From positions 1 to 22,866 of the forward strand of contig CAZMEN010000044.1 in the NCBI GenBank assembly GCA_964565335.1: a stretch of 22,866 nt of DNA, written 5' to 3'. This stretch comes from Litorimonas sp964565335. GTDB lineage: Bacteria > Pseudomonadota > Alphaproteobacteria > Caulobacterales > Maricaulaceae. Below are positions 1 to 8,102 of this stretch, piece after piece. Each line of letters begins with the position of its first letter. Positions within the stretch are counted from its first letter, which is position 1. Under the pieces are notes generated by a model. That model had not been told where the DNA came from and did not search any database. It saw only the letters and a program-made list of their open reading frames with translations. A program made the position numbers and the translations under genes.

Positions 1-71
1 CTCTCACACCTAGCCGCATGAGAGAAAGTGAGTTTCAGAGTATGTACTAAGGCCGCAGTCAAATAACACAA

Positions 72-638
72 CTAGGGCTGACGGCCGCCCCCTCTACCGC
101 CACCGCCGCCGCGTCCGCCTCTCTGGCGCTCCCCGTCACTGACTCGGGATCGTTGCCCCTGCGGCGCAGAGAAGGCGACGATCAATTCAGGCCTATCCAC
201 CTGTCCATCGCTATTTTTGTCCTGACGCTCAAAGTTTCGTACAATCATATTCGTGAATTCATCTTCGGAAACAACGCCGTTAAAGTCGCTGTCAAAGCTC
301 ATAAAGCTGGGCGTTGCATCTGTAGATCCTAAAGTGTCTTTGCTCCATCGGCTGAAAACAATCGCGCTGGGGGCTTGAGAAAATTTAGCCCATTCGGATT
401 TTATGCCAGCCTGCATTTCGGCGCGAGATGTCATTTTATCGCCATTGCTATCCATCGACACAAAAAGCGCCGAGACTGGCAACATAAATGTGCCCGATGT
501 GCGCTGCGCAGGCCGTTCGCCGCGATCACCCTGAGGCCCTCGACGCTCCGGTTGCGTCGCGCAGGCGGACAGCATCAAAGATGCTAGAGCCGTAAACGCC
601 AATGCCGCGCGAGCGGAGTGTTTAAAAGTATATGTCAT
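72..638 (-). CDS. EF-hand calcium-binding lipoprotein
   Basis: A 188-aa exported protein. Residues 1-26 form a lipoprotein signal peptide: basic start, hydrophobic stretch and lipobox L-S-A-C with C26 as the lipidated residue. Three EF-hand loops are visible: D63-E74 (DSNGDKMTSRAE), D116-E127 (DSDFNGVVSEDE) and D140-E151 (DKNSDGQVDRPE). The last two have good Asp/Asn ligands and a terminal Glu, so calcium binding in the envelope is likely. The C-terminus (about 172-188) is a low-complexity Arg/Gly tail. An AGGGA ribosome site about 7 nt before the ATG supports this start. A 95-bp gap separates it from the gene behind it on the same strand, so it may have its own promoter. Its cellular role is unknown; calcium binding is inferred from the loops only. 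Confidence 0.85.
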   Translation of the reverse strand: MTYTFKHSARAALAFTALASLMLSACATQPERRGPQGDRGERPAQRTSGTFMLPVSALFVSMDSNGDKMTSRAEMQAGIKSEWAKFSQAPSAIVFSRWSKDTLGSTDATPSFMSFDSDFNGVVSEDEFTNMIVRNFERQDKNSDGQVDRPELIVAFSAPQGQRSRVSDGERQRGGRGGGGGRGGGRQP

Positions 639-733
639 AAATTGTCCCTAATTTGATCTCGCGATAAGTGAACGCGTAAGCCGCCACAAATTACAAAACG
701 CTCACGACAAAAATTTAAGACTAGCAAACGTCT

Positions 734-1873
734 TTAATCTTCAATGGAGCGTGACAGAGTTTCAAAGGCTTCAATAAATTCTTCTTTGAACCGTTGCACG
801 ATGTGGCCGCAGCTCTCTCTTTGGTTCATCAGGCCGACGGCCTGACCGACCCAATAGGTGGATAGCTCTTGCGCGCCTTTGTGGCCGCCATCGGCGAGTT
901 TATCTATTTTCCGCAGGGCAGGTTCCGCAACAAGCGATTGCAGCGGCATAGGGAGGGAGGACAGTTCGCCCTTATCCATCGCCTTATCCCAGCTTTGCGT
1001 CCAAGGGCTGATGAGTTGCCGAGAGGGTTTGCCTGTGCGCGACCGTGAACGTACAGTATCGGCAGAAGAGGCGCGGAGCATTTTCTCTTTGACCGTTTCA
1101 CTGGTTTCCGCTTCTGCGGAGGTCAGCCAGACCGAGCCGCACCAGGCTCCTGCGGCGCCGATCGCCATCATGGCGGCCATTTGCTGGCCAGTGGCGATTC
1201 CGCCCGCGGCTAAGACAGGTGTGCCTTGGGCTGCGCGGATAACTTCGGGTACAAGGACGAGAGTGGAAATGTCACCGCAATGTCCGCCGGCTTCACCGCC
1301 TGCCGCAATAAGAATATCGACCCCCGCTTTCACCTGGCGGCGAGCATGTTCGGCCGTTCCGACCAAAGCTCCCACAGCGACGCCGTGTTCTTTGCCTTTA
1401 TCGAGCATAATTTGCGGGGGGACGCCCAATGCATTGACCATGAGTTTAATAGGGTGAGCAAGCGCGACATCCAGCGCAGCTTCAGCGCCATGCGGTGTGA
1501 AATTATCCATAAAGTCGAGATAATCCGCCCGTGTCTCGTCTAAACCTTCTGTGGCAATATCTTTGTCTTTTAAAAGAGTATTGGCAAAGTCTTTATGCGC
1601 ATCTGGTATCATACCCACCAGCGCCTCTTTCCCAATTGCGCCCGCCTGCATCACGGTTTTATTCGGGACAATCAGGTCGAGGCCATAAGGCTTGCCGTCC
1701 ACATGGGCATCTATCCAGGAGAGTTCTTCTTCGAGTAATTCTGGTGGGTGGTTAATCGCACCGAAAACGCCCATGCCGCCCGCACGTGATACGGCGGCGA
1801 CAACATCCCGGCAATGGCTGAACGCCAGCAGAGGGAATTCAATATCAAACATCTCACAAATCGGCGATTTCAT
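734..1873 (-). CDS. nitronate monooxygenase-like FMN oxidoreductase
   Basis: A 379-aa TIM-barrel flavoprotein of the 2-nitropropane dioxygenase/nitronate monooxygenase family. Known members oxidise alkyl nitronates or act as NAD(P)H:quinone reductases or enoyl-ACP reductases, so the substrate is open. Motifs: AGGMG near residue 31; GGEAGGH at 192-198, with H198 at the usual catalytic-base position; the phosphate-binding segment AAGGIATG at 222-229; and GAAGAWCGSVWL at 239-250. No signal peptide, so cytoplasmic. An AGAGGG site 7 nt before the ATG supports the start. It lies 52 bp downstream of the GNAT gene and is probably transcribed with it and podJ. The C-terminal 90 residues are longer than in the shortest family members but lack a recognisable extra domain. 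Family confident, reaction not. Confidence 0.85.
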   Translation of the reverse strand: MKSPICEMFDIEFPLLAFSHCRDVVAAVSRAGGMGVFGAINHPPELLEEELSWIDAHVDGKPYGLDLIVPNKTVMQAGAIGKEALVGMIPDAHKDFANTLLKDKDIATEGLDETRADYLDFMDNFTPHGAEAALDVALAHPIKLMVNALGVPPQIMLDKGKEHGVAVGALVGTAEHARRQVKAGVDILIAAGGEAGGHCGDISTLVLVPEVIRAAQGTPVLAAGGIATGQQMAAMMAIGAAGAWCGSVWLTSAEAETSETVKEKMLRASSADTVRSRSRTGKPSRQLISPWTQSWDKAMDKGELSSLPMPLQSLVAEPALRKIDKLADGGHKGAQELSTYWVGQAVGLMNQRESCGHIVQRFKEEFIEAFETLSRSIED

Positions 1874-1925
1874 TTTCGGCCCTCTATTTTTGGAAGGATT
1901 GGGTATAGTTGGGGTGAAAACAAGC

Positions 1926-2411
1926 TCAGAGCTTTAACTGCATATAGCGCGATTGTCCGCCAAGGGGATTTTCATAATATTGCGGGACATCTTCAAAGCC
2001 CAAAGCTTCATAAATCGCATTCGCATGTACCAAACCCGGATCAGTATCGAGATAAAGCACGGTATATCCGCGCATACGCGCGTCATCGACAACGGCTTGG
2101 CTCAAAGCTTGACCCAAGCCCAGCCCCCGTCCAGCGGGCGACACATAAAGGCGTTTTAACTCAATCAAATCCGGATGCGTTTCAGGGTTTAACAATTTCA
2201 AACCGACAGCGCCTAGGGCTTGCCCGCCCTGTTTGGCGAGGAAGAGACTCGTATAAGTGTGCGGGAAATCAGCAAACTCTTTTTCTGTGCCTTGAAAGGA
2301 AAGGTCTTGACCCAAATATTGCGTGACAAATTCGAGATAGTCGAGAAACAGCGCTTTAACAGAGGCAATATCGTCAGGCGATGTCGCGCAAATGATTTCG
2401 GGCTTTAGCAT
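1926..2411 (-). CDS. GNAT family N-acetyltransferase
   Basis: A 161-aa single-domain acetyltransferase. The acetyl-CoA-binding motif A is clear at about 85-112: a LKRLYVSP strand followed by GRGLGLGQAL (R95-G-L-G-L-G100). Motif B follows as NAIYEALGF at 131-139, typical of GNAT enzymes acting on small molecules or protein amines. The acceptor cannot be told from sequence. Only 19 bp separate it from the podJ-like stop codon, so it is likely cotranscribed. The ribosome site is a weak AGG close to the ATG, which fits coupling to the gene upstream. Nothing links its chemistry to polarity; the pairing could simply be shared transcription. Confidence 0.85.
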   Translation of the reverse strand: MLKPEIICATSPDDIASVKALFLDYLEFVTQYLGQDLSFQGTEKEFADFPHTYTSLFLAKQGGQALGAVGLKLLNPETHPDLIELKRLYVSPAGRGLGLGQALSQAVVDDARMRGYTVLYLDTDPGLVHANAIYEALGFEDVPQYYENPLGGQSRYMQLKL

Positions 2412-2430
2412 AGCCTATTGGTACAGAGAA

Positions 2431-5292
2431 TTATGCGCCCGCGGCAACCGATAATTTGTCTATTAAGGCAGAGGTAACCTGTCCAGTTTCCGCCATACCG
2501 TTAGAGCGCTCGAATTTTGTAATCGCGGCACGCGTTTTACTGCCCATTATGCCGTCTGGTGCGCCGACTTCAAAACCGATATTAGAGAGTAATTCTTGGA
2601 CTTGCTTGATTTGTGCCGTGCGGGCAGTGGCTTCACGTGTCTGCTTGGCTTTGTTCCAAGGCAGGTTTCTGAAAATACCATTCGCCGCTTGATTGATCTT
2701 AACGGGAGTAAACGTTTCAGCCCGCTCTGTCGCTGCGGCAATGTCAGTAGGCGTCATGATTGCGTCCAGAGCTTGTAAGCGGGCTTTGGCCGCTTGATCG
2801 CCTTGAGACGCGGCGACAGTGTACCAAAAATAGGCATCCGATTGGCTGGGGCGTAAGCCTTGACCATTTTCAAACAAAATCGCGAGATTGAATTGCGAGT
2901 CTACCACTCCGCGTTCTGCGGCTTTTTCAAACCAACCTGCGGCCATGCTCATATCTACATCAACGCCGCCATTACCATAAGCATAATAAATCGCGAGATC
3001 GTGCATGGCGATACGGTTTCCAGCACGCGCGGCGCGTTCTGTGAGGTCTTTGGCCATGAGTGTGTTTTTCTCAACGCCTTGTCCGGCCTCGTAAATTTTT
3101 GCGAGGCGGTATTGCGCGGCGGGCAGCGTTTGAGCCGCGGAGCGAATAAGTTTCACGCCGTCTTCAGTTTGGTTTTGTTCGAGTTTTGCGAGGCCGAGTT
3201 GGAATTGCGCTATGGCATCGCCGTTATCAGCGGCGCTTTGTAATGTCGAGGCTTGATCATTCGTGACCGGAATGGATTGATTATCGGCGTAAACGCCGAT
3301 TGTCGGTGCGGCCGTATCAGTAATTGAGGCTAAATTATTGGCCGTATCTGGGCGCCCTCTATTAATTGGCGCAGACCCTCTCTCAGAGGAGGACTCATAG
3401 CTGTTTTCTGCATTAATGGAGGAGCTTAACGGGTCATCGCTACTGAACAGGATGGATTTTGCGGCAAACAAACCGATTAGCGTTAAGCCTGTTGCCATAG
3501 CTGCGACGCGGACATTGCGCCCTGTCAAGAGCGGCGCTTTATCGCCCTTTGGGACCTTCGGCGCTTTTGCTTTTTTAACTTTACGGGCTTTGCGCCGCTT
3601 TTTCTCGCTGCCGCCCACACGTGCGGCGTCCATAGTTTCCTCGGCATAGGCCGGATCCGCATAAGGAATCATCGGGTCGCCTGCTGGCAAGCTGTCCACA
3701 TCGGTGTAATTCAAGGGGGCTTGGCTCGGTGCAGAGACGTTATGCTCTACCGTAGGGTTAAGTTGACCCATTGGATTAATGCCGCCCATTAAAGTCGGGG
3801 GAGGGGCAATACTGGCCTGTCCTGCTTGGCCCTGCTGATGGGGTATGAAAGCCATGCCGGGTGTCTGCTGTGGTGTGAAGGCTTCGGGCTGGTACTCGAC
3901 AATCCCTGAATTAGGTGCTTCCGCATTGTCAGTCTCGGGAGCAAGGGTGCTCTCATCCAAGGCTTCAGTTAGCAGGTAATCTGCTTCATCCACATTCTCA
4001 TTGTTCTGGGCGTCATTATTTTGCGTGTCGTCAGGTAAATCTGTGAAATGTGTCGATAGGGCCGAAGAGGTCGCCAAAGCCTGCCCGCCGGATGCCGCAG
4101 GTGTGTTTAACGGGGCATTCAAATAGGGATTATACGCGGCAACACCTACACCTGCCGGGGCGGTCGGTGTAAAGGTTACAATATTATCTGGCGCGGGCAC
4201 TTGAGGCGCTGCATTATTATGAGGTTGGGCAGGCGTAGACGGCGCCACTGGCTGGGCCATGATAGTGTCTACATCACCCTTAGTCGTCAAAATTTCTTGC
4301 CCCATAATCTCCGATTGGGTTTGCAGGGCTTCGACATTGGCGTCCATTGTGTCCAGACGCGATTGCAAAATGCTCAACTGTTCAGACAAGGCCGCAATTT
4401 CTTCGGATAAGCCAGTATCTGTTGTGTCTTCTACATCGTCAGTCTCAATCCCTTCCAAACGTTCTATACGGGCGGTCAGAGATTGAGTGACGGTGTTTAT
4501 TTCGTTGCGGGACTGAGCTTGCGCTTGTTCTCGCATTTCCGCGATTTTTTCCGCCAGTTCAGCATCTTCGCGTGTGTTGCGTCTTTGGATTTCCGCATTC
4601 AGCGTGGAGACTTTTTCGCCAATCGTCTGAATAGCTTCTGCGGAGTCTGTTTCAATAATGTCCAAGCGTTTTGAAAACCGTTGTTCGACAGCGCGTAACG
4701 CTTCGCTAGCTTTGACTTGGTCTTTGATAATACGGTCTTCAACCGCTTTGGCCAGATTGGCTAAGTGACGATTGATTTTGGCGACGGCCTGAGCTTGTTG
4801 ACGTTCTTGATCTTGCAATCGTGTTGTGGCGATGTGCAAAGCCGCCTGAACAGCGTCAGGGTTTGGGTTGCTTAAGGCGATAGCGAGAGTTGATTTAATT
4901 TCGGCCTGCGTTGTCGATAGCCCTGTTTCCAGCTTATGCGATAAATCACTGACGCGGCTGGATAGCGCCGATTTTTGCGCAGCATTATCTTTCCTTGAGC
5001 GCGCATCCAGATTTTCAACAACGTCTTCGAGCGTTTTGACGCTTTTGCGGGTCAGCGTATTGGCACGTTTCAATCGTGTTTCAAGCGACTTCAAATCGGC
5101 TTGCATGTCTTTCAGAGTGAGGCGTTTCTTCTTAGCAGGAGCCGCTTTTTTTCGTGTCGTTGTTTTTTTTGCGGACGTTTTCTTCGCTGTGGATTCTTCC
5201 GGAGCATGGGATTGCGTTGCAAGCACATCTTTGTCGTCGGAAGCGGCTTCCGATTCTGTCGCTTTCGCTGTTTGACTGCGCGTCCGGCTCAT
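2431..5292 (-). CDS. podJ: PodJ-like cell-polarity protein
   Basis: A large bitopic protein with PodJ architecture. Numbered from an upstream in-frame ATG at 5319, the parts are: a Lys/Ala-rich stretch at ~45-66; a long coiled coil at ~65-350; a Pro/Ala/Asn/Gln-rich linker at ~355-580; a very basic patch at ~575-600; one membrane span at ~605-628; Sel1-like TPR repeats at ~694-845; and a C-terminal peptidoglycan-binding_1 domain at ~900-957 (motif G-A-P-D-G-I-M-G-S-K-T). Caulobacter PodJ has the same order and similar length (about 970 aa) and organises the new pole. I prefer the ATG at 5292 (953 aa): GGGA precedes it, while the 5319 ATG has no ribosome site. It heads a run with the GNAT and flavoprotein genes. 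Orthology is inferred from architecture; sequence identity was not measured. Confidence 0.78.
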   Translation of the reverse strand: MSRTRSQTAKATESEAASDDKDVLATQSHAPEESTAKKTSAKKTTTRKKAAPAKKKRLTLKDMQADLKSLETRLKRANTLTRKSVKTLEDVVENLDARSRKDNAAQKSALSSRVSDLSHKLETGLSTTQAEIKSTLAIALSNPNPDAVQAALHIATTRLQDQERQQAQAVAKINRHLANLAKAVEDRIIKDQVKASEALRAVEQRFSKRLDIIETDSAEAIQTIGEKVSTLNAEIQRRNTREDAELAEKIAEMREQAQAQSRNEINTVTQSLTARIERLEGIETDDVEDTTDTGLSEEIAALSEQLSILQSRLDTMDANVEALQTQSEIMGQEILTTKGDVDTIMAQPVAPSTPAQPHNNAAPQVPAPDNIVTFTPTAPAGVGVAAYNPYLNAPLNTPAASGGQALATSSALSTHFTDLPDDTQNNDAQNNENVDEADYLLTEALDESTLAPETDNAEAPNSGIVEYQPEAFTPQQTPGMAFIPHQQGQAGQASIAPPPTLMGGINPMGQLNPTVEHNVSAPSQAPLNYTDVDSLPAGDPMIPYADPAYAEETMDAARVGGSEKKRRKARKVKKAKAPKVPKGDKAPLLTGRNVRVAAMATGLTLIGLFAAKSILFSSDDPLSSSINAENSYESSSERGSAPINRGRPDTANNLASITDTAAPTIGVYADNQSIPVTNDQASTLQSAADNGDAIAQFQLGLAKLEQNQTEDGVKLIRSAAQTLPAAQYRLAKIYEAGQGVEKNTLMAKDLTERAARAGNRIAMHDLAIYYAYGNGGVDVDMSMAAGWFEKAAERGVVDSQFNLAILFENGQGLRPSQSDAYFWYTVAASQGDQAAKARLQALDAIMTPTDIAAATERAETFTPVKINQAANGIFRNLPWNKAKQTREATARTAQIKQVQELLSNIGFEVGAPDGIMGSKTRAAITKFERSNGMAETGQVTSALIDKLSVAAGA

Positions 5293-5300
5293 ATGTTCCC

Positions 5301-5340
5301 GACTCTCAATGAGTTCCATACGCGTAAATTCGTAAGAATC
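5301..5340. promoter_or_regulatory. two GANTC (CcrM-type) sites before podJ
   Basis: GACTC at 5301-5305 and GAATC at 5336-5340 both match GANTC, the CcrM adenine-methylation site of alphaproteobacteria. In Caulobacter, GANTC sites in promoters such as that of podJ are read by GcrA. Two sites 35 bp apart beside the podJ start fit that scheme. Short motifs like this also occur by chance. Confidence 0.4.
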
Positions 5341-5373
5341 ACGCTTATCGTGTCGAAGAATGCGCCGTTTGTG

Positions 5374-5389
5374 GTTAACACGCCGTTAA
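5374..5389 (-). promoter_or_regulatory. consensus CtrA box upstream of podJ
   Basis: Read on the minus strand (podJ direction), the sequence is TTAA-CGGCGTG-TTAAC, an exact match to the CtrA consensus TTAA-N7-TTAAC. It lies about 82 bp before the preferred podJ start. A further GTTAAC at 5393-5398 makes the surroundings a GGTTAAC...GTTAACC inverted repeat. CtrA binding is inferred from the match. Confidence 0.55.
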
Positions 5390-5424
5390 GCCGTTAACCT
5401 TTTCCGCACTAAAGGCTGCATTTC

Positions 5425-5439
5425 ATGAGATTTTCTCAT
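5425..5439. repeat. short inverted repeat in podJ-merR intergenic region
   Basis: ATGAGA-TTT-TCTCAT is a perfect 6-bp inverted repeat with a 3-base centre, lying between the CtrA box and the merR operator. It has no T-tract, so it is not a terminator. It could be a protein-binding site or chance. Confidence 0.25.
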
Positions 5440-5453
5440 CGCTGAGAGTTTTG

Positions 5454-5471
5454 GTTGACGTTAACGTCAAC
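5454..5471. promoter_or_regulatory. 18-bp perfect palindrome, probable MerR/LiuR operator
   Basis: GTTGACGTTAACGTCAAC is a perfect 18-bp palindrome. Its left half supplies the -35 hexamer of the merR promoter. From memory, LiuR-type MerR regulators of branched-chain and fatty-acid catabolism bind palindromes of the TTnACGTnnACGTnAA kind, which this fits. Autoregulation of the adjacent merR gene is inferred. No second good copy was seen in the window. Confidence 0.6.
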
Positions 5472-5483
5472 GTTAGCTATTAA
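5455..5483 (+). promoter_or_regulatory. sigma70-type promoter of merR
   Basis: TTGACG (5455-5460) and TATTAA (5478-5483) are separated by exactly 17 bp. Transcription would begin near 5490, where the first ATG of merR lies, so the message would be leaderless or nearly so unless a later start is used. Confidence 0.55.
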
Positions 5484-5489
5484 ACGCGC

Positions 5490-6014
5490 ATGAAACAGGA
5501 CAACCACATTGTGAATGAAGAGAGTTGGGGCATCCGCCAATTCTCTGAAATGTTCGATGTAACGCCGCGCACAATCCGTTTTTACGAAGACAAAGGCTTG
5601 TTAAGTCCGGAACGCGAAGGTGGTATCCGTATTTTTGGTCCGTCCGAGCGTGCCCGCTTTGAGCGGATAATGCGCGCCAAACGCCTCGGCTTCTCTCTTA
5701 ATGATATTAAGGCTGTCTTGGATGTCACCAAAGGCAATGTTGCAGAGCGCCAAGAATTGAACCGTCGCCGCAGTAATTTCCAAAATGTAATCGAAGATTT
5801 GGGCAACCGCCGCGAAGATATTGACCTGATGATCAAAGATATGCGGGATATCGTCGCCATCATCGATGAGCACTTAGAAACAACAGAAGAGCCAAGCGTA
5901 GAAAGTTTGGCCGCAAAATATGAAGCCGCATTTAAAAAGAGCTTCGCCCATTCAGACGGTGGTCAGGGTTATAGCTTTGACTACCAAGCCGATGATTTTG
6001 AAGCGGCGGAATAA
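5490..6014 (+). CDS. MerR-family regulator, LiuR-like
   Basis: A 174-aa regulator with an N-terminal winged helix-turn-helix at about 13-80 (DVTPRTIRFYEDKGLLSP at 23-40, then RLGFSLNDIKAVL) and a C-terminal helical segment at about 85-140 suited to a dimer coiled coil. It lacks the cysteine-rich end of metal sensors. It stands first in a run of acyl-CoA catabolic genes and has a perfect palindrome over its promoter, the pattern of LiuR-type regulators. Start choice is uncertain: the ATG at 5490 would sit at the predicted transcription start, while GTG at 5511 (codon 8) has AGGA at 5497-5500, ten bases upstream, and begins just before the conserved fold. Regulator assignment is firm; the LiuR subtype is inferred from context and operator. 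Confidence 0.85.
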   Translation: MKQDNHIVNEESWGIRQFSEMFDVTPRTIRFYEDKGLLSPEREGGIRIFGPSERARFERIMRAKRLGFSLNDIKAVLDVTKGNVAERQELNRRRSNFQNVIEDLGNRREDIDLMIKDMRDIVAIIDEHLETTEEPSVESLAAKYEAAFKKSFAHSDGGQGYSFDYQADDFEAAE

Positions 6015-6051
6015 ATCCGCTCGCTGATATAGTTTAATAAAGGAAAATATT

Positions 6052-7842
6052 ATGCCGAGTTATAAAGCTCCCGTTCGCGACATGCAGTTTTTGCTTCACG
6101 AAGTTCTTGGTTTCGAGGATTTGCAGAAATTTGAAGCCTTTGGCGAAGTTGATCGTGATTTAGCCGATGCGGTTATCGAGCAAGGTGCGAAATTTGCCGA
6201 AGAAGTTCTGGCCCCTTTGAATATTGTGGGTGACCACGAAGGCTGTGTGCGTCATGCCGATGGTTCTGTCACAACGCCAAAAGGCTTTAAAGACGCTTAC
6301 AAGCAAATGGTCGAGAATGGATGGACAGGCCTGGCGCGTGATCCAGAATTTGGCGGACAAGGCATGCCCGGCATGTTGGGTTTGGCGGCGTCTGAAATGT
6401 GGACTGCGTCTAATATGGCCTTTGCCATGTATCCCGGCCTGACAGGCGGCGCAATCAAAGCCATTGAGACCGGTGGGTCGCAAGAGCAAAAAGAAACTTA
6501 CCTACCAAAAATGATTGCAGGTGAGTGGACAGGGACAATGAACCTGACTGAGCCGCATTGTGGTACAGATTTAGGTATGTTGAAAACGAAAGCTGTTCCG
6601 AATGGTGACGGCACATACAAAATTTCCGGTCAAAAGATTTTCATCTCTGCGGGTGAGCATGATATGTCCGATAATATCATTCACTTGGTCCTGGCGCGTA
6701 TTGAAGGCGCGCCCGCCGGGACGAAAGGGATTTCTCTTTTCATCGTACCGAAGTTTAAATTGGACGAAAACGGCAACCCTGCTGACCGAAACCCAGTAAC
6801 CTGCGGATCTATCGAAGAAAAAATGGGTATTCACGGCAACTCAACATGCGTCATGAATTATGACGAAGCTGAGGGCTATCTCATCGGTGATGAGAATAAA
6901 GGCCTGCGCGTAATGTTCGTGATGATGAATGAAGCCCGTATTGGTGTTGGCCTTCAAGGTCTTGGCCAATCCGAGGTCGCGTATCAAAACGCTGCAATTT
7001 ATGCGAAAGATCGTCTGCAAGGCCGTTCTTTGGCGGGCCCGAAAGAGGCTGATAAGCCTGCGGATCCGATCATTGTCCACCCTGACGTGCGCCGCATGTT
7101 GATGGAAACAAAATCATTTAACGAAAGTGCGCGTGCGCTGCTCTTATGGGCGGCCAAACACGAAGATATCGAAAAACATTCCGATGACGAAAAACTCGTT
7201 GAAAAATGTGATGATTATCTCGGCCTGTTGACGCCAGTTATCAAAGGCTATCTGACGGATATGTCTATGAAAACGACAATCGATTGCCAGCAAATTTTCG
7301 GCGGTCACGGCTTTGTCGAAGAATGGGGCATGAGCCAATTCGTTCGCGATAACCGTATTGCGCTGATTTATGAAGGCGCGAATGGCGTGCAAGCGCTTGA
7401 CCTTGTTGGTCGTAAGCTCGCCCGTAATGGTGGTCGTGCATTGATGACACTCAACCAAGAAATTGCCGCGTTCCTTGCAGAAAACAAAGACAATGAAGCG
7501 CTTCCAGAATTTATGGATGGCCTTGGTGGGGCTCAGAAAAAGCTCACCGAAGCCACCATGTGGTTGATGCAAAACGGTATGTCCGACCCGAATAATGCGG
7601 GCGCTGGTTCTGTCGATTATATGCACATGATGGGCCTCGCGACCCTCGCTTATATGTGGGCGAAAATGGCCGTTGTGGCGCAACAGAAAATCGATTCTGG
7701 TTCAAATGAGGATTTCTATCCGAATAAGATCATCACAGGTCGTTTCTTCATGCTGCGTATGTTGCCAATGCTCGACAGCCACTTGGCGAAAATCAAGACA
7801 GGCGCAGAGCCAGTTATGGCGTTGGAAGCGGCTGCGTTTTAA
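6052..7842 (+). CDS. acyl-CoA dehydrogenase, large DmdC/FadE-like type
   Basis: A 596-aa FAD enzyme that makes the first alpha,beta-dehydrogenation of an acyl-CoA. The size, the MPSYKAPVRDMQFLLHE start and a C-terminal extension beyond the usual ~385-aa core are typical of the group holding 3-methylmercaptopropionyl-CoA dehydrogenase (DmdC) and related FadE enzymes. Visible motifs are the flavin/substrate segment TEPHCGTDLG, GGHGFVEEWGMSQ, and IYEGANGVQALDLVGRKL with the catalytic Glu at E441. AAAGGA 7 nt before the ATG supports the start. It follows merR by 37 bp and precedes a small ORF and a second dehydrogenase. Substrate (straight-chain, branched or methylthio) cannot be chosen from sequence. 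Confidence 0.88.
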   Translation: MPSYKAPVRDMQFLLHEVLGFEDLQKFEAFGEVDRDLADAVIEQGAKFAEEVLAPLNIVGDHEGCVRHADGSVTTPKGFKDAYKQMVENGWTGLARDPEFGGQGMPGMLGLAASEMWTASNMAFAMYPGLTGGAIKAIETGGSQEQKETYLPKMIAGEWTGTMNLTEPHCGTDLGMLKTKAVPNGDGTYKISGQKIFISAGEHDMSDNIIHLVLARIEGAPAGTKGISLFIVPKFKLDENGNPADRNPVTCGSIEEKMGIHGNSTCVMNYDEAEGYLIGDENKGLRVMFVMMNEARIGVGLQGLGQSEVAYQNAAIYAKDRLQGRSLAGPKEADKPADPIIVHPDVRRMLMETKSFNESARALLLWAAKHEDIEKHSDDEKLVEKCDDYLGLLTPVIKGYLTDMSMKTTIDCQQIFGGHGFVEEWGMSQFVRDNRIALIYEGANGVQALDLVGRKLARNGGRALMTLNQEIAAFLAENKDNEALPEFMDGLGGAQKKLTEATMWLMQNGMSDPNNAGAGSVDYMHMMGLATLAYMWAKMAVVAQQKIDSGSNEDFYPNKIITGRFFMLRMLPMLDSHLAKIKTGAEPVMALEAAAF

Positions 7843-7848
7843 TTCCGC

Positions 7849-8088
7849 ATGCTGGAAATCGGTAGGATTGAAGGCAATAATAACGACTTTAGCCCTTCCA
7901 TGTATTGGGAGGGCAGTTTCAAAGATGGGCGAGAATTTGAACTCTCACTTAAATACGGAACCGTCATTCTTACTATAAACGGGAATGAATATGTTCTTGG
8001 CTATACGTCGGATTTTCCGAATGTGGCAGATGTGGAATCAGTCTTTAAACACTGGGTGAATACGAACCCACCTGAAATAAATAATTAG
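7849..8088 (+). CDS. small conserved-looking hypothetical protein (79 aa)
   Basis: A 79-aa ORF filling the space between the two dehydrogenase genes: 6 bp after the first stop and 14 bp before the second start. It is acidic to neutral with no signal peptide, membrane span or cysteine. Alternating polar and hydrophobic residues (REFELSLKYGTVILTING) suggest a small beta-rich fold. No strong ribosome site is seen, so translation would be coupled to the upstream gene. I do not recognise the family. The exact fit in the gap and protein-like composition argue that it is real. Confidence 0.6.
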   Translation: MLEIGRIEGNNNDFSPSMYWEGSFKDGREFELSLKYGTVILTINGNEYVLGYTSDFPNVADVESVFKHWVNTNPPEINN

Positions 8089-8102
8089 AGGGAAATAACA
8101 TT

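Noticed and set aside
1..24. Inverted repeat CTCTCA...TGAGAG after the EF-hand gene
   Set aside because: Only 6 bp with a 12-base loop and no T-tract, at the window edge; too weak to call a terminator.
82..120. GC-rich CCGCC repeats
   Set aside because: They encode the Arg/Gly tail of the EF-hand lipoprotein, not a DNA repeat element.
858..1457. 199-codon ORF on the plus strand
   Set aside because: Antisense shadow of the nitronate monooxygenase-like gene, whose motifs and ribosome site are clear.
7144..7683. 179-codon ORF on the minus strand
   Set aside because: Antisense shadow of the large acyl-CoA dehydrogenase; composition rich in His/Arg/Phe without family features.
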